Shown: positions 1 through 9,548 of the stretch, piece by piece
How positions within the stretch are numbered: position 1 is the first letter of the stretch
Layout of the letters: every line of letters starts with the position of its first letter
DNA from: Thermosynechococcus sp. NK55a
GTDB taxonomy: Bacteria > Cyanobacteriota > Cyanobacteriia > Thermosynechococcales > Thermosynechococcaceae
Direction: 5' to 3'
Length of the DNA stretch: 64,000 bases
NCBI RefSeq assembly: GCF_000505665.1
Contig: NC_023033.1
Location: 868,001-932,000, forward strand
Program-made: the position numbers and the translations under genes
The notes under the pieces: model-generated
Seen by the model: only the letters and a program-made list of their open reading frames with translations
Database searches by the model: none
What the model was told of the DNA's origin: nothing

Positions 1-265
1 GAGTGCCTGCCAATCTATTCGGGGGGCTTGGGATCACCTCAAATCCGCCAGCGACCTAGGACTCCCCTTGGTGGCGGTGGGGTTGCTCTATCAAAAAGGC
101 TATTTTTATTGATTTTTATACCCTGGCCCTGAAGCTGATCACGACTTCCCAAGGCCAAGAACTCCGCATTCGCGTGGATTACTCCAATCGGGAAGTGCAA
201 GCACCGATCTGGCAAATCTAAGTGGGGCAGCTTTCCTTCTATTCACTGGACACAAACTTGCTAGA
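1..265 (+). pseudogene. Alpha-glucan (glycogen) phosphorylase fragment, decayed
   Basis: Three short pieces in three successive frames match one conserved stretch of alpha-glucan phosphorylases. Bases 1-33 read LPIYSGGLG. Bases 32-109 read [20 protein letters not shown] and then KGYFY. Bases 111-265 read DFYTLALKLITT, RIRVDYSNREVQ and, past an in-frame TAA at 219-221, a phosphorylase-like SFYSLDTN. Relative to the family as I know it, a few bases are missing after GGLG and about 15 residues between the second and third pieces. The gene is clearly dead. It may extend to the left of the window. The next intact gene but one (3345) is a glycogen debranching enzyme, so this may be the remnant of a glycogen-breakdown cluster. 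Upstream loss could also reflect a deletion or insertion scar. Confidence 0.75.
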
Positions 266-740
266 AATGCTAAGAAACAGTCCCTACGATCAGCCGACAA
301 GGCGATCTACAGCGAAAGTGGCACACCTACAGATGGCCGATCAAGGCCTCTTTCAAAAACTCTTTATGGCAGTAGGGGCGGCACAGTGGGAGGAAAACAG
401 TGATCTGGCAGAGCGCGCGGATGCTTTTGTAGCACACTTTGGCCGCCTTCAAGATACCCTAGGGAGTAAGCTCTTGCCCGCTTCTCTGAGGGTCTTTGCC
501 CAACCAGTGGCGACTTTCTTGGAAAACCTTGACGATGCTGAGCGGCTCGGCTTTCTGCCCGATGCAGGGGCTGGGTTTACAATCCAGTAACTGCACAGTC
601 AAATGGTTCATGACTACATTCGAGATCCAGCCGTTTTAGTCCCTAGTTTGCAGGCCGCCCATGAGTTTGTTCCTGTCCTGATTGAAACGGCTGCTCGGTT
701 TTGCTCAGGCATCAAACACGCATCAAACAAGCATCCCCTT
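266..740 (+). pseudogene. HEPN/HepT-like small protein, broken by an internal stop
   Basis: A single frame stays open across this stretch except for one TAA at 588-590. The part before the stop (RLQDTLGSKLLPASL, ENLDDAERLGFLPDA) and the part after it (QMVHDYIRDP, AAHEFVPVLIETAARF) together resemble a HepT/HEPN-type protein of about 140 residues. Such proteins are usually partners of a MNT nucleotidyltransferase, and none is visible here. HEPN ribonucleases carry an R-N-x-x-x-H motif; at the matching place this copy reads H-S-Q-M-V-H, so the arginine and asparagine are gone too. A nonsense codon plus loss of the active-site arginine indicates a decayed gene. Its N-terminus is fused in frame to the phosphorylase remnant, and its C-terminus runs in frame into the next gene, whose true start is probably 753. 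The family assignment is from memory of motifs. Confidence 0.6.
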
Positions 741-752
741 TCTCAATGGCCT

Positions 753-3218
753 ATGCGATCGCCCCCGCCAAAAACGGTTGTTGATCTACCCACCGTCACC
801 CTTACCCTCGAAAGTCAAGGGAAAACGCTGACCTATTCCCTGACCCAACCAGAGCATCGCTTGGGGCGCGATCACCAGTGGGCGGATTTGGTGGTGCCCG
901 ATGATCCACTGTGGTCAGTGATTTCCGGCCGCCATGCCGTTTTTAAGCAACAGGGGGCAACCTACTACCTCTGGGATGGAGATGGCAATCAACGCCACAG
1001 CACCAATGGCACCTTCTACAACCGACGCCGCATCGGCATTGAAGAGGGCTTTGCCCTCGGGGAAACCCTACGCCTAGAAATTGGCCAAGACCCAAAAAAC
1101 AAAGTGCAATTGCTGGTCCAGATCCAGTTTGCGGGAACCGCCAGTCCACCACCCTTACCGCAGCAGCGCCGCCTTGTCCTCAAAACCCTCAAGGAATGGC
1201 CGCTGACTTTAGGGCGCCAAGCGAGCAACAGCTATCAGCATTGGCAACTGGATGCCCCCACGGTGTCCTTGCGCCACGCCAGCATTGATCGCACCAGTGC
1301 GGGTCTCTACGTTCTGAGGGATTTGGGCAGCAGCAACGGCACCTATGTCAACGCCAAACTCCTAAAAGGTCCCTACACGCTGCGCAACGGTGATCAGATT
1401 CGCATTGGGCCTTTTGTCCTTCTCTACCGCCATGAGACCTTAGAAATTACGGATCAGGGCAGTCATCTTCGCATTGATGCTTGGGGATTGGAACGACGGG
1501 TAAAAACACCAGCGGGCGATCGCTCCCTCTTACAAGGGGTTTCCTTTGTGGCGGAGCCGAGACAACTTGTGGGTATTGTCGGTGGCAGTGGTACGGGGAA
1601 ATCCACCCTCTTAAAAGTGTTGATGGGGCTAGATCCACCTCAGGAAGGACAGGTGCTGCTCAATGGTTTGAATTTGCATCGCCATCTTGGCACCTACCGC
1701 CACCAAATTGGTTATGTACCCCAAGATGATATTGTCCATGCCCGCCTCACAGTGGCCGAAGTCCTGAATTATGCGGCGCAACTGCGCTTACCGGCGGATA
1801 CCGATGCCCAAAACCGCAGGGCAGCAATTGAGCGAGTGCTTGAACAGGTGCAGTTAAGGGGTACGGAACATCAACTGGTGGCCAGCCTCAGTGGCGGTCA
1901 GCGCAAGCGGGTGAGTATTGCCGTTGAGCTATTGGCCAATCCCAAGCTCTTTTTCCTTGACGAACCCACCTCGGGTCTAGATCCCGGGCTAGACTTTTTG
2001 CTGATGCAGTTGCTGCGGCAATTGGCAGATCAAGAACGCACAATTGTTTTGGTTACCCACGCCACGAGCCATGTGTATCTGTGCGATCGCCTACTCGTTC
2101 TTGGTCCCGGGGGGCGTCTTTGCTATTTTGGCCCGGCCGATGAGGCTCGTCAATTCTTTAGTCCAACGGGCGATCGCCCCCTGAATTCTGTGGCTGAAAT
2201 TTATGCCCTCCTGACTCCCGAAAATAGTGCTGCATGGAGTCAAAAATTTCGCCAATCTGCCCATTATGAACGCTACCTTGCCAGCCACCTCAGTATCGGG
2301 TCCCACTACGAGAGTACCAGTGTTCTGGGGGCGGAGAGTCGTCCCAATGCCGAACCCCCACCGCAGCAGCCGGCACCGCCTCACCTCTACCAATGGCGGG
2401 TATTGTGCCAACGCCAGTGGCAACTCCTCTGGCGCGATCGCCTCAGCCTTGTCTTAAATTTGATCAGTGTCCCTATTGCCCTGCTGCTCACCCGCTTTGC
2501 CAGCGATCGCTCCCCCTTTGGGCCCCAAGATCCCCCCAGTCTGCTGCAAGCGGCTCAAACCCTGCGCATTCTCTTTGTCTTTACCTGTGCCTGTCTTTGG
2601 GTGGGACTCTCGGGCTGGGCGCAAGCCTTGATCACAGAGGTGGCCATCTACCGCCGCGAACGCCTTGCCAATCTCAGTCTCTGGGCCTACATGGCAGCCA
2701 AACTCACCCTTGGCAAGGGCATGGCCTTGGCACAAACGCTGCTCATTACCCTGGTGGGACTGTTGGCCTTTGGTCTGCCAAAGGGTGCCCTCCTCCCTTG
2801 GCCCCTAGGGTTTGGCATCACCACCTTCCTGACGCTCGTGGCGAGTCTCTGTTTGGGTCTTTTGATCTCGGCGGCCGTGCACAACAGCGATCAAGCAAGC
2901 AAGATTTTACCGCCGTTGCTCCTGCCGCAAATTATCTTTGCCGGCGTCCTCTTTAAGCTCACGGGCGTTGCAACGGCTCTCTCTTGGCTGACAATTGGCC
3001 GTTGGACCATGGGTGCCTATGGTACCTTGATTGACGTGAATGGTATGGTACCGCCACCCCTCGATTTTGGCCTCTTTGAACCACCGCCCCAGCCCTTTGA
3101 TCCGACGCCTGTCTATGCCCCCACTTGGGATAATCTGCTGCTGAATTGGGGAATGCTGATTCTCCACAGCCTCATTTACACGGGTGTGGCCACGTATCTG
3201 CAAAGCCGCAAAGGCTAA
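753..3218 (+). CDS. FHA-domain ABC exporter, ABCG/White type half transporter
   Basis: This 821-residue inner-membrane protein joins phosphothreonine recognition to transport. Two FHA domains come first: one near residues 35-90 (LGRD, SGRHAVF, NGTF) and one near 150-205 (LGRQ, RHASI, SSNGTYVN). An ABC ATPase follows, with Walker A GGSGTGKST near residue 277, signature LSGGQRKRVS near 380 and Walker B FFLDEPTSGLD near 400. The C-terminal third is an ABC2-type membrane domain with about six hydrophobic segments. The frame is open further upstream, but those residues belong to the decayed HEPN gene, so ATG at 753 is preferred. Substrate is unknown. In the family, ABCG-like half transporters act as dimers, and FHA domains let a Ser/Thr kinase control them. 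A CHASE2 kinase lies at the other end of this window. Confidence 0.88.
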   Translation: MRSPPPKTVVDLPTVTLTLESQGKTLTYSLTQPEHRLGRDHQWADLVVPDDPLWSVISGRHAVFKQQGATYYLWDGDGNQRHSTNGTFYNRRRIGIEEGFALGETLRLEIGQDPKNKVQLLVQIQFAGTASPPPLPQQRRLVLKTLKEWPLTLGRQASNSYQHWQLDAPTVSLRHASIDRTSAGLYVLRDLGSSNGTYVNAKLLKGPYTLRNGDQIRIGPFVLLYRHETLEITDQGSHLRIDAWGLERRVKTPAGDRSLLQGVSFVAEPRQLVGIVGGSGTGKSTLLKVLMGLDPPQEGQVLLNGLNLHRHLGTYRHQIGYVPQDDIVHARLTVAEVLNYAAQLRLPADTDAQNRRAAIERVLEQVQLRGTEHQLVASLSGGQRKRVSIAVELLANPKLFFLDEPTSGLDPGLDFLLMQLLRQLADQERTIVLVTHATSHVYLCDRLLVLGPGGRLCYFGPADEARQFFSPTGDRPLNSVAEIYALLTPENSAAWSQKFRQSAHYERYLASHLSIGSHYESTSVLGAESRPNAEPPPQQPAPPHLYQWRVLCQRQWQLLWRDRLSLVLNLISVPIALLLTRFASDRSPFGPQDPPSLLQAAQTLRILFVFTCACLWVGLSGWAQALITEVAIYRRERLANLSLWAYMAAKLTLGKGMALAQTLLITLVGLLAFGLPKGALLPWPLGFGITTFLTLVASLCLGLLISAAVHNSDQASKILPPLLLPQIIFAGVLFKLTGVATALSWLTIGRWTMGAYGTLIDVNGMVPPPLDFGLFEPPPQPFDPTPVYAPTWDNLLLNWGMLILHSLIYTGVATYLQSRKG

Positions 3219-3344
3219 CACCGCCTGTGCAAACTGCTGCTGTACCTTCCGCATATTTACCTATTGCGATGTCCCCCATCGTAAAGGACGATCTAGTCAA
3301 TTAGCTAAAATTTTTCCATCTCAAGTGAGACCGCTGCTGCACCC

Positions 3345-5531
3345 ATGGAGACTGATGTTGTTTCCCTGTACGGGCGCGACTACATTCCCATTGTTGCTCC
3401 GCCCCTGCCGGCCACCAAAATTCAAACCCACCCTAAAACCGTTCCCGTTCTCAAGGATGATGATGTGCTGCTCATCTGTGATGAGTTGGGCAATATCTGC
3501 AATGATGAACAGCAAACGGCGATTACGGGGCTGTTTTGCCAGGATACCCGCTTCCTGAGTCAAGCGGAGTTGCGGGTGGGGGGCGATCGCCCAGTGCTGC
3601 TGAGTTTTCACTGTACGGGTAGCCACGCCCTCAAGGTAGTGTGTACCAACCCCAAACAACCCGATGTGCCAGCGGAAGCGTTGGCGATCGAGCGCTTCCT
3701 AGTGGTACGGGGCGCCCTCTTTGAAACGCTTCTGATTACCAACCACCAAGTACAGCCGGCAGTGGTGGATATTCAACTTACCTTTGCAGCAGACTTTCAG
3801 GATTTATTTGAAATTCGCCAATACGGTGGTGGTCGCCCACAGCGGGGACAGACGTTGCAACCCGTCGGTTGTGAATTACGCCACACCAAGGGACGCGCCG
3901 ATCTCTGCTTCGCCTATCAAGGTCTGGATGGGGCCCTGATGGAGACCCAAGTTCAGTTTTTGGGCACTCCCCCCGACCGTCTTGATGACACCACAGCCAC
4001 ATGGCACCTTAAGCTCGAACCCCAAGGCTACCACCGTATTCACTATTGCGTCCGTCCCTTTACCAATGGGGCACCTACGGCACAGGTAGCAGTGCCTTCC
4101 TCCCTAGCGGCTGCGGATCAAGCGGCTCGACAGGAACGGCAACAATGGTGGTCAGACTGTACAGAAATCGTCACCTCGAATCCGCAGTGGAATCGCATCC
4201 TGCGGCGGGGGATGGCGGATCTCTATATGCTGTTGCAGTCCTTTGGCCATGGCAAGGTTTTGACTGCGGGTATTCCGTGGTTTGCGACGCTCTTTGGTCG
4301 CGACTCCATTATTTCAGCCATGCAAACGCTGATCCTCAATCCGGCGATCGCCCGTGATACGCTGCGCACCCTTGCCCACTACCAAGGCAGGGAGGTCTGT
4401 CCTGAGCGCGATGAGCAACCGGGGAAAATTCTCCACGAGCTGCGCTTTGGCGAAATGGCACGCAACCGCGAAATCCCCCATACCCCCTACTACGGCACAG
4501 TGGATGCCACCCCCCTCTGGCTAATGCTCTACAGCGACTACTATGCGTGGACAGGCGATCGCGCCACCTTAGCGCAGCTATGGCCCCATGCCCTTGCTGC
4601 CATGGCTTGGATTGATCAACAGATGGCTGCCACAGGCTACCTCAGCTACAATCGCCAAGCCGGAAAGGGGATTGACAACCAGGGCTGGAAGGACTCCGGT
4701 AACTGCATTGTCAACCGCTGCGGCGAACTTGCCCAGGGCCCCATTGCCCTCTGTGAAGTCCAAGGCTATGTCTATGCTGCCAAAACTCGCCTCAGTGTCA
4801 TTGCTCACGCCCTGGGCTATGGCGAGTGGGGCGATCGCTGGCAGCGGGAGGCCACCGACCTCAAAGCACGCTTTAACCGCGACTTTTGGCTGGAATCCGA
4901 CGGATTCTATGCCCTTGCCCTCGACGGTGACGGTCGGCCGGTGGATAGCCTCACTTCCAATGCTGGCCAATGTCTGATGACAGGGATTTGTGACCCCGAG
5001 AAAGCCCAACGGGTGGGGCAACGTCTGCGGCTCCCGGATCTGTTCAATGGTTGGGGGATTCGTACCCTGAGCAGCACCTCCCCAGCCTACAATCCCATTG
5101 GCTACCACTTGGGGTCAGTGTGGCCCCACGATACCAGCCTGATTGCCTTTGGCCTGCGGGCAATTGGCGATAGTGACTTTGCCCTGACGCTTGTGGATAC
5201 CCTTTTTGATATGACCTGTCGGCAGCCGGATTTGCGTCCCCCAGAACTGTTCTGTGGCTTCGATCGCCAGACCTATCCCCAGCCCGTACAGTACCCAGTG
5301 GCCTGCTCCCCCCAAGCCTGGGCAACCGCCAGCCTCTTCCAGTTCATCCAGATCATGGTTTGGCCACTTGTGGATGCCCCCCAAGGCAAATTCTTGCTCC
5401 ACCAGCCCCTGTTGCCCGCCAGTATTGAGGAACTCCACATTCGTAATCTACGCCTTGGCAACAGTCGCTTTGAGCTGCGGCTCTGGCGCACGGGGGCAAA
5501 TGGCTGTGACTGGGAACTCCACACCGCGTAA
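3345..5531 (+). CDS. Glycogen debranching enzyme (amylo-alpha-1,6-glucosidase family)
   Basis: The 728-residue protein has the two-domain layout of bacterial amylo-1,6-glucosidases: an N-terminal beta-rich glycogen-debranching domain (about residues 35-230, with FCQDTRFLS) and a C-terminal six-hairpin glycoside hydrolase domain (about 280-690). Conserved stretches include GIPWFATLFGRDSI, TVDATPLWL, GIRTLS and GYHLGSVWPHDTSL, where acidic residues supply the catalytic chemistry. It should hydrolyse alpha-1,6 branch points of glycogen or limit dextrin in the cytoplasm. It follows the ABC exporter after 126 bp with no visible gene between. The phosphorylase fragment at the start of the window would be its natural partner. 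No signal peptide is seen. The exact substrate could be another oligosaccharide. Confidence 0.88.
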   Translation: METDVVSLYGRDYIPIVAPPLPATKIQTHPKTVPVLKDDDVLLICDELGNICNDEQQTAITGLFCQDTRFLSQAELRVGGDRPVLLSFHCTGSHALKVVCTNPKQPDVPAEALAIERFLVVRGALFETLLITNHQVQPAVVDIQLTFAADFQDLFEIRQYGGGRPQRGQTLQPVGCELRHTKGRADLCFAYQGLDGALMETQVQFLGTPPDRLDDTTATWHLKLEPQGYHRIHYCVRPFTNGAPTAQVAVPSSLAAADQAARQERQQWWSDCTEIVTSNPQWNRILRRGMADLYMLLQSFGHGKVLTAGIPWFATLFGRDSIISAMQTLILNPAIARDTLRTLAHYQGREVCPERDEQPGKILHELRFGEMARNREIPHTPYYGTVDATPLWLMLYSDYYAWTGDRATLAQLWPHALAAMAWIDQQMAATGYLSYNRQAGKGIDNQGWKDSGNCIVNRCGELAQGPIALCEVQGYVYAAKTRLSVIAHALGYGEWGDRWQREATDLKARFNRDFWLESDGFYALALDGDGRPVDSLTSNAGQCLMTGICDPEKAQRVGQRLRLPDLFNGWGIRTLSSTSPAYNPIGYHLGSVWPHDTSLIAFGLRAIGDSDFALTLVDTLFDMTCRQPDLRPPELFCGFDRQTYPQPVQYPVACSPQAWATASLFQFIQIMVWPLVDAPQGKFLLHQPLLPASIEELHIRNLRLGNSRFELRLWRTGANGCDWELHTA

Positions 5532-5609
5532 CAAAGCGTAACTTGGGGCGATCGCCCTCGCTAAAGTAGAGGTGGCTCAGTTCCCACCTTTTGTAGCACC
5601 AGTAACCGC

Positions 5610-8327
5610 ATGACCCGAACCACGACCTACGACATTTGGCGCGCCGGTCATCAGCCCCTGCGTCCCCTCTTTGCCCCCAAAAGTGTGGCTGTCATCGGTG
5701 CCAGCGAAAAAGAAGGCAGTGTTGGCCGCACCCTGCTGTGGAATTTGATTCAAAGCCCCTTCGGCGGCACCGTCTTTCCCGTTAACCCGCACCGCAGTTC
5801 TGTGTTGGGCATCAAGGCCTATGCCAGTGTGACGGCTATCCCAGAGGCGGTTGATCTCGCAGTCATTGCCACCCCTGCGGCTACAGTGCCAGCGGTGGTT
5901 GCCGAGTGTGCCGCAGCAAGCGTCAAAGGAGCCATTATTGTTTCAGCGGGGTTTCGCGAAGTAGGGGCAGCGGGACTGGCTCTTGAGGAGGAGATTTTAA
6001 CCATTGCCCGTCAGGCACGGATGCGCATTATTGGCCCCAATTGTTTAGGGGTGATGTGTCCGCCCACGGGTTTGAATGCCACCTTTGCTGCCAAAATGGC
6101 GCGATCGGGGCATGTTGGCTTTCTCAGTCAAAGTGGCGCCCTGTGTACCTCAATTTTGGACTGGAGTTTGCAGGAGAATGTCGGCTTTAGTGCCTTCGTC
6201 TCCATTGGCACGATGCTGGATGTGGGCTGGGGTGACCTCATCTACTACCTAGGCGATGATCCGCAAACCCGCTGCATTGTTATCTATATGGAATCTTTGG
6301 GGGATGCGCGATCCTTCCTCTCAGCAGCGCGGGAAGTGGCCTATATCAAGCCCATTATTGTCATCAAAGCCGGACGGACTGCTGCCGCTGCCCAGGCCGC
6401 TGCTTCCCATACAGGGGCATTGATGGGATCCGATGCAGTGGTGGATGCAGCACTAGAACGCTGTGGGGTGCTGCGGGTGGAAACCATTGAAGATTTGTTT
6501 GACATGGCAGAGGTTTTGGACAAGCAATCGCGTCCCAAAGGCCCCCATCTGACGATTCTCACCAATGCTGGCGGCCCGGGGGTCTTGGCTACTGATGCTC
6601 TGATTCGTGCAGGTGGCAAACTGAGTTCTCTCTCCGCGGATACCCTACAGGCACTGAATCAAGTGCTCCCCCCCGCTTGGAGCCACGGCAACCCCGTGGA
6701 TATTTTGGGGGATGCAACCGCCGATCGCTACCTCAAGGCACTGCAACACTGTGAAACGGATGCCAACAGTGATGGCCTACTGGTGGTCCTCACTCCCCAA
6801 GCCATGACGGATCCCTTGGCGATCGCCCAAGATCTTGCCACCTATGCCCAAAACCGTCCCAGTGGTGCCAAGCCGATTCTGGCCAGTTGGATGGGGGGCA
6901 ACACAGTGAAACCAGGGGAAGCCATTCTCAACCAAGCGGGCATTCCCACCTATGGCTATGCCGACACCGCTGCCCGCATCTTTAGCTATATGTGGCGCTA
7001 TAGCGACCACTTGCAGGCACTGTACCAAACGCCCGCTTTGCCCTTGACCACTACCCCCCCGAATCGAGAGTCTGTAAGTCAACTGTTTGAGCAAGTGCGC
7101 AGCGAGGGACGTACCCTGTTAACGGAGTGGGAAGCCAAGGCTGTTCTTGCTGCCTATGGCCTGCCAGTGGTGGAAACCTGTATTGCCCGCAGTGAAGCAG
7201 AGGCAGTGGCTGCTGCCGATCGCCTCGGGTATCCCGTGGTTCTCAAGCTCTATTCACCAACAATTACCCACAAAACCGATGTTGGGGGTGTCGCCCTCAA
7301 TCTTCCCGATGCTGCTGCCGTCATCACTGCCTACCAACAAATTGAGAAAAATGTCACCACTGCTGCGGGAGCGAGTCATTTTGCTGGCGTCACTGTGCAG
7401 CCAATGATTCCCTGGAAAGGGTTTGAGCTCATTGTGGGCAGTTCCACCGATGCTCAATTTGGTCCAGTGATTCTCTTTGGCACAGGCGGACAGTTGGTGG
7501 AAGTTTTGGAGGATACAGCGATCGCCCTGCCCCCCTTGAACACCACCCTAGCGCGGCGCCTCATTCAGCAAACCAAAATCTCCCGTGCTTTTGCCGGCGT
7601 GCGGGGCTGGCCAGCCCTTAACCTTGCCCTGCTTGAGGATCTGCTCGTACGCTTTAGCCTACTGGTGGTGGAGCAACCGTGGATCAAAGAAATTGACATC
7701 AATCCCCTGCTGGTGGCACCCCCCGATCGCCTACTGGTCTTAGATGCTCGCCTTGTGCTCCACCAGCAGGAAAGCATGTTTGTTGAGCCTGCAATTCGTC
7801 CCTATCCCAGCCAATACGTCAGTCCGTGGCAGTTGCGCGATGGTACCCCAGTGCTGATTCGCCCCATTCGGCCAGAGGACGAACCCTTGATGCGCCAGTA
7901 CCACGCCACCCTCTCGGAGCAGAGCGTCTATTTGCGCTATTTCCACCTGATGAAGTTATCGCAGCGGGTTGCCCACGATCGCCTGGTGCGCATCTGTTTT
8001 GTGGACTACGATCGCGAAATGGCCCTTGTGGCGGAACACCAAGGGGCCGCAGGTCCTGAAATTATTGGCGTTGGCCGCCTTAGCAAGGATCACTTTAGTC
8101 CCACGGCGGAGTTTTCGCTGTTGATTAGCGATCGCTGGCAGCGGCAAGGCCTGGGGACGGAATTGCTGCAGCGCTTGATTCAAATTGGCCGCGATGAAGA
8201 GCTGAGGGCAATCCACGCCTATGTTCTCAAGGACAACGAGGGGATGATCCGTATTTGCCGCAAACTCAACTTTGAATTGACTGCCGGCGATGATCCCAGT
8301 GTTTGGTTTGTGCAGCTCACTCTCTAG
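5610..8327 (+). CDS. ADP-forming acyl-CoA synthetase fused to GNAT acetyltransferase
   Basis: The 905-residue protein begins with a CoA-binding Rossmann domain ([16 protein letters not shown] near residue 25). CoA-ligase domains follow, including [11 protein letters not shown] with the probable phospho-histidine at residue 267. Then come an ATP-grasp domain (about 490-710; [20 protein letters not shown]) and a C-terminal GNAT N-acetyltransferase (about 740-905; [12 protein letters not shown] is the acetyl-CoA loop). This is the layout of Pat/YfiQ-type protein lysine acetyltransferases, where the synthetase half is often non-catalytic and senses CoA metabolites. Here the histidine and ATP-grasp signatures look intact, so acyl-CoA synthetase activity is possible. 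The gene stands alone 78 bp after the debranching enzyme, and purK follows after 72 bp. Confidence 0.88.
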   Translation: MTRTTTYDIWRAGHQPLRPLFAPKSVAVIGASEKEGSVGRTLLWNLIQSPFGGTVFPVNPHRSSVLGIKAYASVTAIPEAVDLAVIATPAATVPAVVAECAAASVKGAIIVSAGFREVGAAGLALEEEILTIARQARMRIIGPNCLGVMCPPTGLNATFAAKMARSGHVGFLSQSGALCTSILDWSLQENVGFSAFVSIGTMLDVGWGDLIYYLGDDPQTRCIVIYMESLGDARSFLSAAREVAYIKPIIVIKAGRTAAAAQAAASHTGALMGSDAVVDAALERCGVLRVETIEDLFDMAEVLDKQSRPKGPHLTILTNAGGPGVLATDALIRAGGKLSSLSADTLQALNQVLPPAWSHGNPVDILGDATADRYLKALQHCETDANSDGLLVVLTPQAMTDPLAIAQDLATYAQNRPSGAKPILASWMGGNTVKPGEAILNQAGIPTYGYADTAARIFSYMWRYSDHLQALYQTPALPLTTTPPNRESVSQLFEQVRSEGRTLLTEWEAKAVLAAYGLPVVETCIARSEAEAVAAADRLGYPVVLKLYSPTITHKTDVGGVALNLPDAAAVITAYQQIEKNVTTAAGASHFAGVTVQPMIPWKGFELIVGSSTDAQFGPVILFGTGGQLVEVLEDTAIALPPLNTTLARRLIQQTKISRAFAGVRGWPALNLALLEDLLVRFSLLVVEQPWIKEIDINPLLVAPPDRLLVLDARLVLHQQESMFVEPAIRPYPSQYVSPWQLRDGTPVLIRPIRPEDEPLMRQYHATLSEQSVYLRYFHLMKLSQRVAHDRLVRICFVDYDREMALVAEHQGAAGPEIIGVGRLSKDHFSPTAEFSLLISDRWQRQGLGTELLQRLIQIGRDEELRAIHAYVLKDNEGMIRICRKLNFELTAGDDPSVWFVQLTL

Positions 8328-8399
8328 GAGTGGCCGTGAGGGACCATTGACGTAGGACAATAGTTGCCGTTGAGTCTATTGCGGAAATTGTCGGACATC

Positions 8400-9536
8400 G
8401 TGGATAAAATAACGCGGGTTGGTGTCATTGGTGGGGGCCAGTTGGCTTGGATGCTGGCACTGGCGGCCAAGGAGATGGGACTTTCCCTATGGGTACAAAC
8501 GCCTGCAGCAACGGATCCCGCCGTTGCGGTTGCCGATGGCGTGTGCTATGGGGCAATCACCGATGGGGCGACCACAGCCCGACTGGCTGAGCACGTTGAT
8601 GTGATTACCTTTGAGAATGAGTTTGTTGATCTGGAGGAACTCCAGCACTTTGAGCAGCGGGGGGTTTGTTTTTATCCCCGCTTGGCCACTTTAGCTCCTC
8701 TCCTGAACAAATACCAGCAGCGGTGCTTTTTACAGGCCCTGGGGATTCCTGTACCAGAGTTCGCCTATTTGGGCGATCGCCCCCCCAGCCTTCCCTGTGT
8801 GATTAAAGCCTGTCGCCATGGCTACGACGGCCAAGGGACGTTTGTCATTACCGATCAGCAGGCCTGGCAGCAGTTTCAGCAACACTGGCCAGAAATTCCA
8901 CCCCAAGGGTTTTTGGTGGAAGCCTTTGTGCCCTATGTCAAAGAACTGGCGATCATGGCAGCGCGATCGCCCCAAGGGGAGATTGCCCTTTATCCGGTGG
9001 TGGAAACGCAGCAGGTGGCTGCCATCTGTCGCTGGGTGATGGCTCCTGCCCCCATTCCCCCCCAAGTCAGTGAGCAAATTCAGCAGATCGCCCGCCAAAT
9101 CCTGACGGCGCTTGATGGCGTGGGTATCTTTGGCCTTGAGTTTTTCCTCACAGCCACGGGGGAAGTACTGGTGAATGAAATTGCCCCCCGCACCCACAAT
9201 TCCGGACACTACACCATTGATGCCTGTGTCACGAGTCAATTTCAGCAGCACTTGCGCGCCATTAGTGGCCAGCCCTTGGGCAGTCCTGACATGCGGGTAA
9301 CCGCCGCCGTCATGGTCAATCTCCTGGGCTTAGCCGAACCGCAGGTTGACTATGGGGCAAAATGTGAGGCCTTGGCGGCTCTCCCCCACGCGCACCTTCA
9401 CTGGTATGGTAAAAGTCAAACCTATGCGGGTCGCAAGTTGGGGCATATCACAGTTCTTTTGGAAGACCCAGGGGCAGCAATGCCAATCATCGAGCAAATC
9501 GAAGACATCTGGTATAGTACGCCTGTTGTTGTGTGA
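8400..9536 (+). CDS. purK: N5-carboxyaminoimidazole ribonucleotide synthase PurK
   Basis: PurK uses ATP and bicarbonate to carboxylate 5-aminoimidazole ribonucleotide in purine synthesis, feeding PurE. The 378-residue product starts with the nucleotide-binding turn GVIGGGQLAWML, then has ATP-grasp features (CVIKACRHGYDGQGTFV, EAFVPYVKELA) and the late conserved stretch EIAPRTHNSGHYT that binds metal-ATP and substrate. I place the start at GTG 8400 because the family begins a few residues before GVIGGG; a TTG at 8364 in the same frame would add twelve residues. The next gene begins 12 bp after the stop, so the two may be co-transcribed. Another purine gene, purC, lies at 19309-20040 on the other strand. 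Confidence 0.93.
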   Translation: MDKITRVGVIGGGQLAWMLALAAKEMGLSLWVQTPAATDPAVAVADGVCYGAITDGATTARLAEHVDVITFENEFVDLEELQHFEQRGVCFYPRLATLAPLLNKYQQRCFLQALGIPVPEFAYLGDRPPSLPCVIKACRHGYDGQGTFVITDQQAWQQFQQHWPEIPPQGFLVEAFVPYVKELAIMAARSPQGEIALYPVVETQQVAAICRWVMAPAPIPPQVSEQIQQIARQILTALDGVGIFGLEFFLTATGEVLVNEIAPRTHNSGHYTIDACVTSQFQQHLRAISGQPLGSPDMRVTAAVMVNLLGLAEPQVDYGAKCEALAALPHAHLHWYGKSQTYAGRKLGHITVLLEDPGAAMPIIEQIEDIWYSTPVVV

Positions 9537-9548
9537 TTGTTCCTGCTG

